Shown: positions 16,882 to 24,874 of the stretch, piece by piece
Layout of the letters: the number at the start of each line of letters is the position of its first letter
Position numbering within the stretch: the stretch's first letter is position 1
Source: Clostridium sp. UBA1056
Lineage (GTDB): Bacteria > Bacillota > Clostridia > Clostridiales > Clostridiaceae
Assembly: GCA_002316385.1 (NCBI GenBank)
Contig: DCDL01000060.1
Location: forward strand, 77,177 to 109,426
Reading direction: 5' to 3'
Length of the DNA stretch: 32,250 nucleotides
Translations under genes and position numbers: made by a program
Notes under the pieces: generated by a model
Databases searched by the model: none
The model's input: the letters and a program-made list of their open reading frames with translations, nothing else
What the model was told of the DNA's origin: nothing

Positions 16882-17490
16882 CTAGAGCTTATTTTTCTGC
16901 ATAAATGCAGGAATACTTTCTGCAAAAAAATTAACAAAGATATCTTTAAATTTTTGGTCTTCTTGTTTTAAAACTCCAAGAGAATATTGCATTGCAACGC
17001 CATCTAGGGCGGCTATTAAAATAGAAGCAAGGCTTTTTTTACAGTCTTCATTTTCAATGCCAAATGCAAAAAAGTACATGTCTGCTACTTTGTTGATTAT
17101 TTCATTATAATCTTGTTTAAGACTTTCACTAAGTGATCCACCCTTTGATAAAACATAACCTATCAATAAAACTAAAAGACGTTGCTCATTAACCTTTGAC
17201 ATACGTTCTCTAATTTTAGTGCTAATCTCATTTAACATATTTTCAGTGCTCTTAAGATTACTGCATTCATCTCTTTCAGAAAGCTTTTGAGCAAAGTACA
17301 TAGCCTCCCTTACTGCATGGTAGAATAGCTCATCCTTGTTCTTAAAATGATGATAGATGGCACCAGTAGTAAGACCTGCAGCTGATGCTATTTGGCGCAT
17401 GCTTGTTTCTTCAAAGCCATTTTCTATAAATACGCTAATCGCGGCGTCTAAAATACGTTGTTTTTTTTGATTTTGTTGAATAGCGGTCAT
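16882..17490 (-). CDS. TetR-family transcriptional regulator
   Basis: Repressor-type regulator of about 202 residues. The N-terminal helix-turn-helix is textbook TetR: QRILDAAISVFIENGFEETSMRQIA, with TTGAIYHHFKNKDELFYHAV (roughly residues 11-56). The remaining ligand-binding half is all helical and unclassified. I start at the ATG complementary to 17488-17490, because GAGGTG (17497-17502, minus strand) is six bases away; a GTG nine bases further upstream would overlap this site. It reads away from the hyp cluster and towards the MATE remnant, and may control either or both. Ligand unknown. Confidence 0.85.
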   Translation of the reverse strand: MTAIQQNQKKQRILDAAISVFIENGFEETSMRQIASAAGLTTGAIYHHFKNKDELFYHAVREAMYFAQKLSERDECSNLKSTENMLNEISTKIRERMSKVNEQRLLVLLIGYVLSKGGSLSESLKQDYNEIINKVADMYFFAFGIENEDCKKSLASILIAALDGVAMQYSLGVLKQEDQKFKDIFVNFFAESIPAFMQKNKL

Positions 17491-17622
17491 ATTATTCACC
17501 TCATTTATAGATAGTATATCATATTTTTACAGTAGTGGAGGTGAATTGTTAAGAGATGAGAAGTTAAAAACCATATTATTATTTGTTTTCAGAATATAAA
17601 TACTATTTAGAGTGTTAATCTA

Positions 17623-17651
17623 TTGACAAAGAAAATTAAGTGTTATATCAT
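17623..17651 (+). promoter_or_regulatory. SigA-type promoter of the hypB cluster
   Basis: TTGACA (17623-17628) and TATCAT (17646-17651) are spaced by 17 bases. Transcription would begin about 17658, inside the palindrome that follows, and roughly 93 bases before the hypB start. Confidence 0.65.
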
Positions 17652-17652
17652 A

Positions 17653-17672
17653 AACATAACAGTTGTTATGTT
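17653..17672. promoter_or_regulatory. 20-bp palindromic operator at the hypB transcription start
   Basis: AACATAACA (17653-17661) and TGTTATGTT (17664-17672) are perfect inverted repeats around GT, two bases after the -10 box. A dimeric repressor bound here would block initiation. The divergent TetR gene 160 bases away is the obvious candidate, but a metal or redox regulator is also possible. Confidence 0.6.
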
Positions 17673-17750
17673 ATATTATGGTTTGGTTGCATATAATATA
17701 CTAATTATGTAACATGATTAAAATTATATATGAAATGGGAGAGGGGATAT

Positions 17751-18422
17751 ATGGAGGCATACAAAGTTTTAGAGATTAAGCAAAGTGTTTTCGAAAACAA
17801 TGACCGTCAGGCAGAACTACTTAGAGGGGATTTAAAAAAGGAAGGAGTCTTTTTATTAAATCTTATGTCATCACCTGGTTCAGGAAAAACAACAACTGTT
17901 TTAAGAACAATTGAAGCCTTGAAAAATGAAATGAATATTGGTGTTTTGGAAGCAGATATTGATTCAGAGGTGGATGCACATAAGGTTTCACAGTCTGGTG
18001 TCAAAGTAATTCAGCTGCATACAGGAGGAATGTGTCATCTGGATGCAGATATGACAAGACAAGGTTTAGAGGGGCTTGGAACTGAAAATGTTGATTTTGC
18101 AATACTAGAGAACGTTGGAAATTTGGTGTGTCCTGCGGAGTTTGATACTGGTGCATCAAAGAATGCTATGATTTTAAGCATACCAGAGGGAGATGACAAA
18201 CCTTTAAAATATCCTTTAATGTTTTCAATAGTTGATGTTTTACTTGTTAATAAAATAGATGCAGCAGACTATTTTGAATTTGATCTGGAGGCAGTAAAAG
18301 AGCGAGTAAAAAAATTGAATCCTAATATTAAAGTTATTCCAATTTCAGCGAAAACTGGAGAAGGAATTAAAGAATGGATTGATTGGATACGTACAGAAGT
18401 AAACTTATGGAAAGTAAAATAA
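17751..18422 (+). CDS. hypB: HypB, GTPase for nickel insertion
   Basis: GTP-hydrolysing nickel chaperone that works with HypA to load Ni into [NiFe]-hydrogenase and, in some bacteria, urease. The 223-residue chain has the P-loop SSPGSGKTT (Gly43-Thr47), switch/metal segment HTGGMCHLDADM with the conserved Cys-His pair, ILENVGNLVCP, and the guanine-specificity motif NKID (167-170). It ends with a SAKTGEGI loop. It lacks the His-rich or N-terminal CxxCGC metal-storage region of some HypBs. The ATG at 17751 follows GAGAGGGG; an in-frame ATG at 17730 is less well placed. It opens the cluster with the Fe-S flavoprotein and hypA, but no hydrogenase gene is visible. Confidence 0.9.
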   Translation: MEAYKVLEIKQSVFENNDRQAELLRGDLKKEGVFLLNLMSSPGSGKTTTVLRTIEALKNEMNIGVLEADIDSEVDAHKVSQSGVKVIQLHTGGMCHLDADMTRQGLEGLGTENVDFAILENVGNLVCPAEFDTGASKNAMILSIPEGDDKPLKYPLMFSIVDVLLVNKIDAADYFEFDLEAVKERVKKLNPNIKVIPISAKTGEGIKEWIDWIRTEVNLWKVK

Positions 18423-18464
18423 GAAGAATAACATGTAAAATAATTAGAAGATTCTAAAAGTAAT

Positions 18465-18571
18465 AGCTGATTAAAATAGTTTTATATAAAATTGACGTAT
18501 ATAATAATCAGCTTCTTTCGGTTATTTTTGTTTTAATAACTTAATATATCCTAAAGTGCTGATTATTTTTT
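18465..18571 (+). promoter_or_regulatory. Attenuator-like competing stems between hypB and the Fe-S flavoprotein gene
   Basis: Three segments can pair in two exclusive ways. AGCTGATTA (18465-18473) is complementary to TAATCAGCT (18505-18513). The overlapping ATAATCAGC (18504-18512) is also complementary to GCTGATTAT (18558-18566), which runs into TTTTTT (18566-18571). The second pairing looks like a terminator with a long loop and the first like its antiterminator. The loop lengths, 31 and 45 bases, are large. Confidence 0.45.
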
Positions 18572-18684
18572 ATGTTTTATCTATTAGTAAAGAGTTTACT
18601 GTTTTTATAACCTACTATAAATATACATTAAAATTTATGGATTTACTTATATCTAACATATAATTATTTTTGGGGGGATAATAT

Positions 18685-21363
18685 ATGGTTAAGGAAAAGG
18701 TACTTGATCTTGCAAATCACATCAGCAATAAGAAACGTGGCTCGAAAAATGAAATCAAAGCGACAGATCCGGAGTATATGATTCTTGAACCTGTTGTTAC
18801 AGAGGAAATGGCCGAAGTAGTACTTTGTATGGAAATACGTAAGAAGGTTACAGCTAAAGAGGTTGCTCCTTTATGCGGTAAATCTGTGGAAATAACAACA
18901 AAACTCTTGTTAGAATTAGCAGATGCAGGTGTTTGTTTTGTAAATGAAATTGATGGAGTGGATACATTTTGGTATGAGACCTGGGTTCCTGGTATCATGG
19001 AAATGATGGTTAATAATAAGAAGAATGTTAAAAAGTATCCCCAAATTCCTAGAGCTTTTGAAGCTTATGGAAGAGTAAGAGGACCTAAGACAGCAGGTAG
19101 CTTTCCTGTAGGTGTAGGTCTTATGCGTGTTATTCCTATAGAACATGCTATTGAAGGTGAAACAAGAAGAGCATCCTATGAAGAAGTTTCTAAGTATCTT
19201 AATGACAATGATATTTTCTCAGTTTCAGATTGTTCTTGCCGTACAGCAAGAGAAGCCATGGGAGAAGGGTGTGGTCACCTGAAGGAAGATATCTGTATTC
19301 AGATGGGGCATGCTGCAGAATATTATATACGTACAAAGAGAGGTAGGCAGATTACTCGGGAAGAAGCCTTTGAAATTATTAAAAGAGCAGAAGAAAATGG
19401 TTTAATGCATCAGATACCTAATTTGGATGGTTCAGGTAAAACTCATGCTATTTGTAACTGCTGTGGATGTTCCTGTCTATCTTTAAGAACTGCTAGTATG
19501 TTCATTAATGCAGATATGGTACGCTCAAACTATGTTTCTAAAGTTGACAAAGATAAATGTGTTGCTTGTGGTGAATGCGTTCAAAATTGCCCTGTTAATG
19601 CATTACAATTAGGCCAAAAATTATGTTCAAAAACACCAGTTACTACTGAGATAAAAAGAACAGAAACTCCAAGGGATACAGAGTGGGGTCCTGATAAATG
19701 GAATCCTGATTATCGAACAAATAGAAAAGATGTAGTTGATACTGGTACAAGTCCTTGTAAAACCAATTGTCCAGCTCATATTGCTGTTCAAGGTTATATT
19801 AAACTTGCATCTCAGAGAAGGTATAGGGAAGCTCTTGAGCTTATCAAACATGAAAATCCATTTCCTGCAGTATGTGGACGTATTTGTCCAAGAAAATGTG
19901 AATCAGATTGTACTAGAGGGGATATCGATGAGCCGGTTGCTATTGATGAAATCAAAAAATTTATTGCTGAACAAGATTTAAATGTTAATCACCGATATGT
20001 GCCTAAGCGTAGACATGAATACGGTAAAAAAATTGCTGTTGTAGGAGCTGGTCCTTCAGGTCTTAGCTGTGCTTATTTCTTAGCCATCGACGGTTATAAA
20101 GTAACAGTGTTTGAGAAAGAAGATGTTCTTGGTGGAATGTTGACCTTGGGAATACCTGCTTTTAGACTTGAAAAAGAAGTTATAAATGCGGAAATCAACA
20201 TATTGAAAGAATTAGGTGTTGAATTTAAGACAGGTATTGAGGTAGGGAAAGATGTGCCTCTTAAAGAGTTAAGAGGCCAAGGATTTAAAGCCTTTTATAT
20301 TGCAATTGGTGCTTGCACAGGAAGGAAGCTTGGTATAGAAGGTGAAAATGTAGAAAATGTTATTACAGGTATCGATTTCATGAGAGATGTAAACTTGGGT
20401 AAGGATTTAAAACTTGAAGGTAATGTAATCGTAATCGGTGGAGGTAACGTTGCTATAGATGTTGCAAGAACAGCTACAAGAATTGGGGATACACAAGTTA
20501 AAATGTACTGCCTAGAAAGTTGTGAACAAATGCCTGCGCTTCCAGAGGAAATTGAAGAAGCATTATCAGAGGATATTGAAATTAATAATTCTTGGGGACC
20601 AAAGAGAATTATTGTTGAAAATGGACGTGCTACAGGGGTAGAGTTTAAGAAATGTCTTTCTGTATTTAATGAGAACGGAAAATTTAATCCAACATATGAC
20701 GAAAATAATACAGTAATAGTTAAGGCAGATACTATATTGCTTTCAATAGGTCAGGGAATGGATTGGGGTAAACTTTTAGCAGATAGCAAAATTGAGCTTA
20801 ATAGAAATAACACCATTAAGGCAGATCTAGTTACATTACAGACAGGGGAAGCTGATGTTTTTGCTGGTGGTGATGCATTAACAGGTCCTAAATTTGCCAT
20901 TGATGCTATTGCCTTAGGTAAAGAAGGTGCAATTTCAATTCATCGTTATGTCCAACCAGGACAAAGTTTGATTATTGGTCGTGACAGAAAAGAGTATCAT
21001 GCTTTAGATAAGGGAAACTTAGAACTTCAAGGATATGATTGTAGTTCAAGACAAAGTATTGGTCATGTGGATGGAAGTAAATCAAGAAAAACCTTCAAAG
21101 ACTTACGTGGAACTTTTACTGAAGAGCAGATTAAAAAGGAAACAGAACGCTGTCTTAGCTGTGGTGCAACGGTTGTAGATGAATTTCTCTGTGTAGGATG
21201 TGGTCAATGTACAACTAAATGTAAGTTTGATGCTATTTCTCTTGTAAGAAAATATGACGGTGAGGGTGTAGCCTATGAGGATATAAAACCAGTAGTTATA
21301 AAACAAATTCTTAAACGTAAGGTGAAAATTACAACTAAAAAGGTAAAAAAACTCTTTAAATAA
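18685..21363 (+). CDS. Multi-cluster Fe-S flavoprotein, NAD(P)H oxidoreductase (GltD/SfrB-like core)
   Basis: Large cytoplasmic electron-transfer enzyme of 892 residues. Residues 1-280 form an uncommon N-terminal domain with a helix-turn-helix-like start and cysteines at 183, 185, 196, 204, 257, 259, 260, 262 and 264. A 4Fe-4S motif CVACGECVQNCP follows (Cys292-302). The DPYD/GltD-type Fe-S domain has Cys358, 362, 397, 401, 405 and 409. The FAD fold has GAGPSG (454-459), and the NAD(P) fold GGGN starts at 585. The C-terminus has a further cluster (Cys823, 826, 836, 839, 842, 846). Relatives move electrons between NAD(P)H and ferredoxin or glutamate synthase. A GGGGGG site precedes the ATG. 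It lies between hypB and hypA, suggesting a shared job. Confidence 0.8.
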   Translation: MVKEKVLDLANHISNKKRGSKNEIKATDPEYMILEPVVTEEMAEVVLCMEIRKKVTAKEVAPLCGKSVEITTKLLLELADAGVCFVNEIDGVDTFWYETWVPGIMEMMVNNKKNVKKYPQIPRAFEAYGRVRGPKTAGSFPVGVGLMRVIPIEHAIEGETRRASYEEVSKYLNDNDIFSVSDCSCRTAREAMGEGCGHLKEDICIQMGHAAEYYIRTKRGRQITREEAFEIIKRAEENGLMHQIPNLDGSGKTHAICNCCGCSCLSLRTASMFINADMVRSNYVSKVDKDKCVACGECVQNCPVNALQLGQKLCSKTPVTTEIKRTETPRDTEWGPDKWNPDYRTNRKDVVDTGTSPCKTNCPAHIAVQGYIKLASQRRYREALELIKHENPFPAVCGRICPRKCESDCTRGDIDEPVAIDEIKKFIAEQDLNVNHRYVPKRRHEYGKKIAVVGAGPSGLSCAYFLAIDGYKVTVFEKEDVLGGMLTLGIPAFRLEKEVINAEINILKELGVEFKTGIEVGKDVPLKELRGQGFKAFYIAIGACTGRKLGIEGENVENVITGIDFMRDVNLGKDLKLEGNVIVIGGGNVAIDVARTATRIGDTQVKMYCLESCEQMPALPEEIEEALSEDIEINNSWGPKRIIVENGRATGVEFKKCLSVFNENGKFNPTYDENNTVIVKADTILLSIGQGMDWGKLLADSKIELNRNNTIKADLVTLQTGEADVFAGGDALTGPKFAIDAIALGKEGAISIHRYVQPGQSLIIGRDRKEYHALDKGNLELQGYDCSSRQSIGHVDGSKSRKTFKDLRGTFTEEQIKKETERCLSCGATVVDEFLCVGCGQCTTKCKFDAISLVRKYDGEGVAYEDIKPVVIKQILKRKVKITTKKVKKLFK

Positions 21364-21425
21364 TTTAGGGGTATTAGAAGTAGGTAGTTTTATATTTTGA
21401 ATTGTACTATTGGAGGTGTGTTTCT

Positions 21426-21767
21426 TTGCATGAACTTGGAGTTGTAATTGAAGTAGTGAAGACTGTGGAAAATTTCGCTCGAAAAAACAAGCTGACAAAA
21501 ATTGATACAGTTGTTTTGCAAATTGGAGAGCTATCCTCCATGGTTCCTAAATATATAGAAGCGTGTTATCCGGTAGCAATTGACGGTACAATGCTAGAAG
21601 CTACAAAATTGAAGGTTGAGATACTTCCAGGGAATGTAATATGTAAAAACTGTAATAAGGTCTATAATCTTATTCAAAATAGCAAGGAATGTCCTTATTG
21701 TAAAAATAAAAGCTGGGAATTATTATGTGGAAAAGAGTTTTTAATTAAGGAAATAGTTGCTTATTAA
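21426..21767 (+). CDS. hypA: HypA, nickel metallochaperone
   Basis: Small nickel-binding protein of 113 residues. It begins MHEL, where the free N-terminus and His2 bind nickel. It carries the HypA zinc site CKNC (73, 76) and CPYC (89, 92). Conserved family stretches such as IGELSSMVPKYIEACYP are present. I choose the TTG start at 21426, because only that start gives the essential MHE terminus and GGAGGTG (21412-21418) is seven bases away. A longer frame from 21402 would bury His2. It works with HypB, whose gene lies about 3 kb upstream in the same cluster, separated only by the Fe-S flavoprotein gene. Confidence 0.88.
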   Translation: MHELGVVIEVVKTVENFARKNKLTKIDTVVLQIGELSSMVPKYIEACYPVAIDGTMLEATKLKVEILPGNVICKNCNKVYNLIQNSKECPYCKNKSWELLCGKEFLIKEIVAY

Positions 21768-21818
21768 AATAAATGAAAATTTTATAAAGTAATTTTAAGA
21801 TTTAAAAAGGGGTAGAGG

Positions 21819-22814
21819 GTGAATAAAATGTTTGAATTTAATTATGTTGAAGGGGCAACAATGTTCACTGCGTGGGGAATGTGGTTTGTTGTTTTTGCAG
21901 GGTTGTTTCTATTTAATGAATTTTCTAGAAGACAGAAATGGGCAGGATTTTTTAGCTTTGTTATTTTACCAATTATTTTAACAATTATTTGGTTTACTGT
22001 TTTAAAGGATGTTACGTATACTGACTGGTTTCACTTAGCTAAAGTTTATTCTGCAACAGCAGGATGTATTGGTTTTTGGTGCATTCGTCATATTGAGAAA
22101 AAGGACAAAATCACTGGGGAGGTGGTTTGGAGACTAGCTGATAATAAAATTGCACTATGTTTTCCACCACTGATTCTTGCCATTAATATCCTAGAGGCAG
22201 TTGTAAGGGATATTGAGGTAGGATCCACATATTGGATGATGAATTCAGGTGCCATTGAAGGGGAAGTAATAGGTGTAATGGGCGGTCCTTGGAACTATAT
22301 GAATGCAGCTGCAGGGATACTAAATATAATTGCCATAACTGGTTGGTTTGGAATAGTAATTAGAAAAGAAACTAAAAAGGATAGAAGCAGAGATATGTTA
22401 TGGCCAGATATGCTTTGGTTCTGGATCATTGCATATGATTTATGGAATTTTGTATACACTTATAATTGCATACCTACTCATTCATGGTACGCAGGTTTTG
22501 CATTGCTTCTTGCACCAACCATTTGTGCTTTTACTGTTGGAAAGGGGGCTTGGCTACAGCATAGAGCTCAGACCTTGGCTATATGGTGTATGTTTGCTCA
22601 GACTTTTACGAATTTCCAAGATGCAGGAATGTTTGTAGTTAAATCAACCTACAACCCTACTATTTACACAGCTTTAAGTGCTCTATCGCTTGGAGGTAAT
22701 ATAGCTGTATTTATTTATATGATATATAAAGTAAATAAAACAAAGAGAAATCCATATAAGGAAGAACTCTACACTGACCTTGATAAGTTCAATGAAATCA
22801 AGATGATGGTATAA
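21819..22814 (+). CDS. Multi-spanning membrane protein of unknown function (DUF5692-like)
   Basis: Integral membrane protein of 331 residues with about eight hydrophobic spans, very rich in Trp and aromatic residues. It resembles, from memory, proteins annotated DUF5692, which have no known function. Conserved-looking polar stretches inside or between helices are WCIRHIEKKDK, NILEAVVRDIE, GGPWNYMNAAAGI, WFWIIAYDLWNFVYTYNCIP and QTFTNFQDAGMF. No transporter signature or metal-binding cysteine motif is obvious. The start is GTG 21819 or ATG 21828; AAGGGG and AGAGGGTG suit them respectively. It is the last gene of the hyp cluster, and a strong terminator follows, so it is probably co-transcribed with hypA. 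Confidence 0.65.
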   Translation: MNKMFEFNYVEGATMFTAWGMWFVVFAGLFLFNEFSRRQKWAGFFSFVILPIILTIIWFTVLKDVTYTDWFHLAKVYSATAGCIGFWCIRHIEKKDKITGEVVWRLADNKIALCFPPLILAINILEAVVRDIEVGSTYWMMNSGAIEGEVIGVMGGPWNYMNAAAGILNIIAITGWFGIVIRKETKKDRSRDMLWPDMLWFWIIAYDLWNFVYTYNCIPTHSWYAGFALLLAPTICAFTVGKGAWLQHRAQTLAIWCMFAQTFTNFQDAGMFVVKSTYNPTIYTALSALSLGGNIAVFIYMIYKVNKTKRNPYKEELYTDLDKFNEIKMMV

Positions 22815-22833
22815 AATAATACTTATTCATAGT

Positions 22834-22866
22834 ATAAAAATGTAGGATAAAATCCTACATTTTTAT
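22834..22866 (+). terminator. Terminator of the hyp cluster
   Basis: A 15-bp perfect stem (22834-22848 with 22852-22866) around an AAA loop. The A-rich left and T-rich right arms allow termination in both directions. Confidence 0.85.
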
Positions 22867-23332
22867 TTAAGTTAAACACAAATATATTATATAGGTATTA
22901 ACATAAGTGCACTACTTTTACTAAAGGAATGTATTATATTAAGCTTATTCAGTAGCTCCTATAGTTTTGTATGATAACTAAATTAATAGAGTTATACGTA
23001 TTTTTTTCTACTAAGTTATTAATAGAGAAACTTAATTGCACTCCATCCCAATGGATAAGGAGATTTAATTATTAAACACTAAAACTATTTTAATGTTCCC
23101 TCAGACTATGGTGTGAGGGAATTTTTTATTTTGGATGTACACATTTACATAAAAATAAATAATATTCCAATTGGAGATTATATTAACAAATAAATTCTAT
23201 TTAAGCAATAATTATTTTTCTTAATATTTTTTAATAGAGTAGCATTTTTATCGAAAAATAATGATTTAATCATTTAAATATGTAGAATTATTATGTATAA
23301 TGTAGCTAAATGAAATAATATTTCATATAAAA
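22867..23332. other. Non-coding gap with an orphan terminator and the promoter of the sensing operon
   Basis: No gene is visible. A clear terminator at 23096-23127 stands without an upstream gene. Before it, short frames end close to the terminator but are not recognisable. At 23296-23301 there is a TATAAT box with a poor -35, and just after it an inverted repeat, ATGAAAT (23310-23316) and ATTTCAT (23320-23326), that overlaps the start region of the next operon. Confidence 0.5.
23096..23127 (+). terminator. Orphan Rho-independent terminator
   Basis: TTCCCTCA (23096-23103) pairs perfectly with TGAGGGAA (23114-23121), followed by TTTTTT. It lies about 230 bases beyond the terminator of the hyp cluster, with no gene between, so it may end a small RNA or a lost gene. 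Confidence 0.7.
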
Positions 23333-24874
23333 ATGAAGGAGAAGGTGATTATTATTAGAACTAAATGGATATATACTTTAATTATAATTGTGGTTGCAAC
23401 AATAATTTGTTTAGCTACATATAGCGAAAATATAATAGTGGCTAAGGCTGAAGATAATGAATTAATTAATAATAAGCTTAAAGCACCTTTTTATCCATGG
23501 GATAATGAATTGCCTAATATAGAGACACCAGAGGGATTTGATTGGAGAGAATTTCAAGGCACTACCCTTAATTTTGTAGTAGAAAATAATATAAATGCTA
23601 ATATTCTTTCTAGGGAATGTAGAAAGTTTACAGAGAAAACAGGTATTAGAGTAAATATTAGACCAATGGATTACACTACAATGATAAATAAGATAAACAA
23701 TGATTTTATATCTGAAAGAGGGAAGTTTCAACTTGTTTATGTAGATCCATACCAAACTCTTAACAGATTTTATAACAGTCTAGAAGATTTAAATTTATAT
23801 AATAATGATCCTAATATGCCCCATATACCGGGTGGAATTGATGACTTCTTTGATGATCAGGTAAATATTCTATCCTATTTTGGAGATAAAACTAAGCTAT
23901 GTACAATACCTTTTGATACTACAACTATGATTTTTTTCTATAGAAAAGATATTTTTGAAAAATATAAGGAACAGTTTATGGCGGACAATGGATTTGATTG
24001 GACTCCAGGAGATAAGAATTTCACTTGGGAAAGGTATTGTATTGTTTCCAAGTGGATTGATGAAAATGTTCCAGATGAAGAAGTTAAATATGGAAGCGCA
24101 CAAATGGCTCAATTGCATAATTCATTATATTGTGATTTTTCAAATGTTCTTGCATCCTATGGGGGAAATTATTTTGATGATTCTTATGTCAATACATTAG
24201 GCGTAGAAGAACCTAAGATGATTTCAGTACAAAATGATAAATTTGAAGATGGATTAAGTATGTACAAGAAGATGGTAGAGGTGGGAGCGCCGGATAGCAT
24301 TAATTGGAATTGGACAGATACTGCAGAAGCATTTAAAAATGGTGAAATTGCAATGATGGCAAACTGGGATGAGAATGTGGCTGTAGTAGAAAATCCTAAT
24401 ATATCTAAGGTTGTAGGTAATGTAGGGTATAGCATATTACCATATGGGGATGCGAGAAGTGCCAATATATATGGAGGGGCAGGCATAGGAATTAATAGCG
24501 ATGCTACAGAAATTGAAAAGAAGGCTGCCTGGTTATTCATAGTTTGGGCTACAGCACCTCAGACACAAATTATGGTTTTAGGGGAACCAGAGGGTGGAAG
24601 TATGCCACCGAGAAAATCTGTGTACAATAGTATGGAGGTACAAAATATCATAGAAAATGTAGAAAACAATACAAATGAAATAAACAATTTAAACCACTTA
24701 CCTACATTGTTAGAGGTTTGGGAAGTAGATAATGTATATTTTAGATCTAAGATAAGTAACTTTTATTTTGTAGAACAAATAATTATTAATAATGTAAGAG
24801 ATATGATGAACAATGATTTAGATCCTAAGGTGGTATCAGATAAAATCTTTGAAGAATTGAATTTGCTACAATGA
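23333..24874 (+). CDS. Extracytoplasmic solute-binding protein (SBP family 1), probable sensor partner of the kinase
   Basis: A 513-residue protein with one N-terminal hydrophobic segment (YTLIIIVVATIICLATYS, about residues 14-31) and a family 1 sugar-type binding-protein body. Recognisable stretches are ECRKFTEKTGIRVNI, PFDTTTMIFFYRKDIFEKY, FKNGEIAMMANWDENVA, YGGAGIGINSDATEIEKKAAW and GGSMPPRKSVYNS. The only cysteine near the membrane segment is not in a lipobox, so it is probably anchored by the helix or secreted. The frame opens at ATG 23333 without a ribosome site, while GTG 23345 has AAGGAG rather close, so the start is uncertain. It overlaps the kinase gene by four bases, which suggests sensing rather than transport. 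Confidence 0.75.
   Translation: MKEKVIIIRTKWIYTLIIIVVATIICLATYSENIIVAKAEDNELINNKLKAPFYPWDNELPNIETPEGFDWREFQGTTLNFVVENNINANILSRECRKFTEKTGIRVNIRPMDYTTMINKINNDFISERGKFQLVYVDPYQTLNRFYNSLEDLNLYNNDPNMPHIPGGIDDFFDDQVNILSYFGDKTKLCTIPFDTTTMIFFYRKDIFEKYKEQFMADNGFDWTPGDKNFTWERYCIVSKWIDENVPDEEVKYGSAQMAQLHNSLYCDFSNVLASYGGNYFDDSYVNTLGVEEPKMISVQNDKFEDGLSMYKKMVEVGAPDSINWNWTDTAEAFKNGEIAMMANWDENVAVVENPNISKVVGNVGYSILPYGDARSANIYGGAGIGINSDATEIEKKAAWLFIVWATAPQTQIMVLGEPEGGSMPPRKSVYNSMEVQNIIENVENNTNEINNLNHLPTLLEVWEVDNVYFRSKISNFYFVEQIIINNVRDMMNNDLDPKVVSDKIFEELNLLQ

Noticed and set aside
19627..19981. Open frames in other phases within the Fe-S flavoprotein gene
   Set aside because: They lie wholly inside a well-supported gene and have no recognisable domains or start signals.
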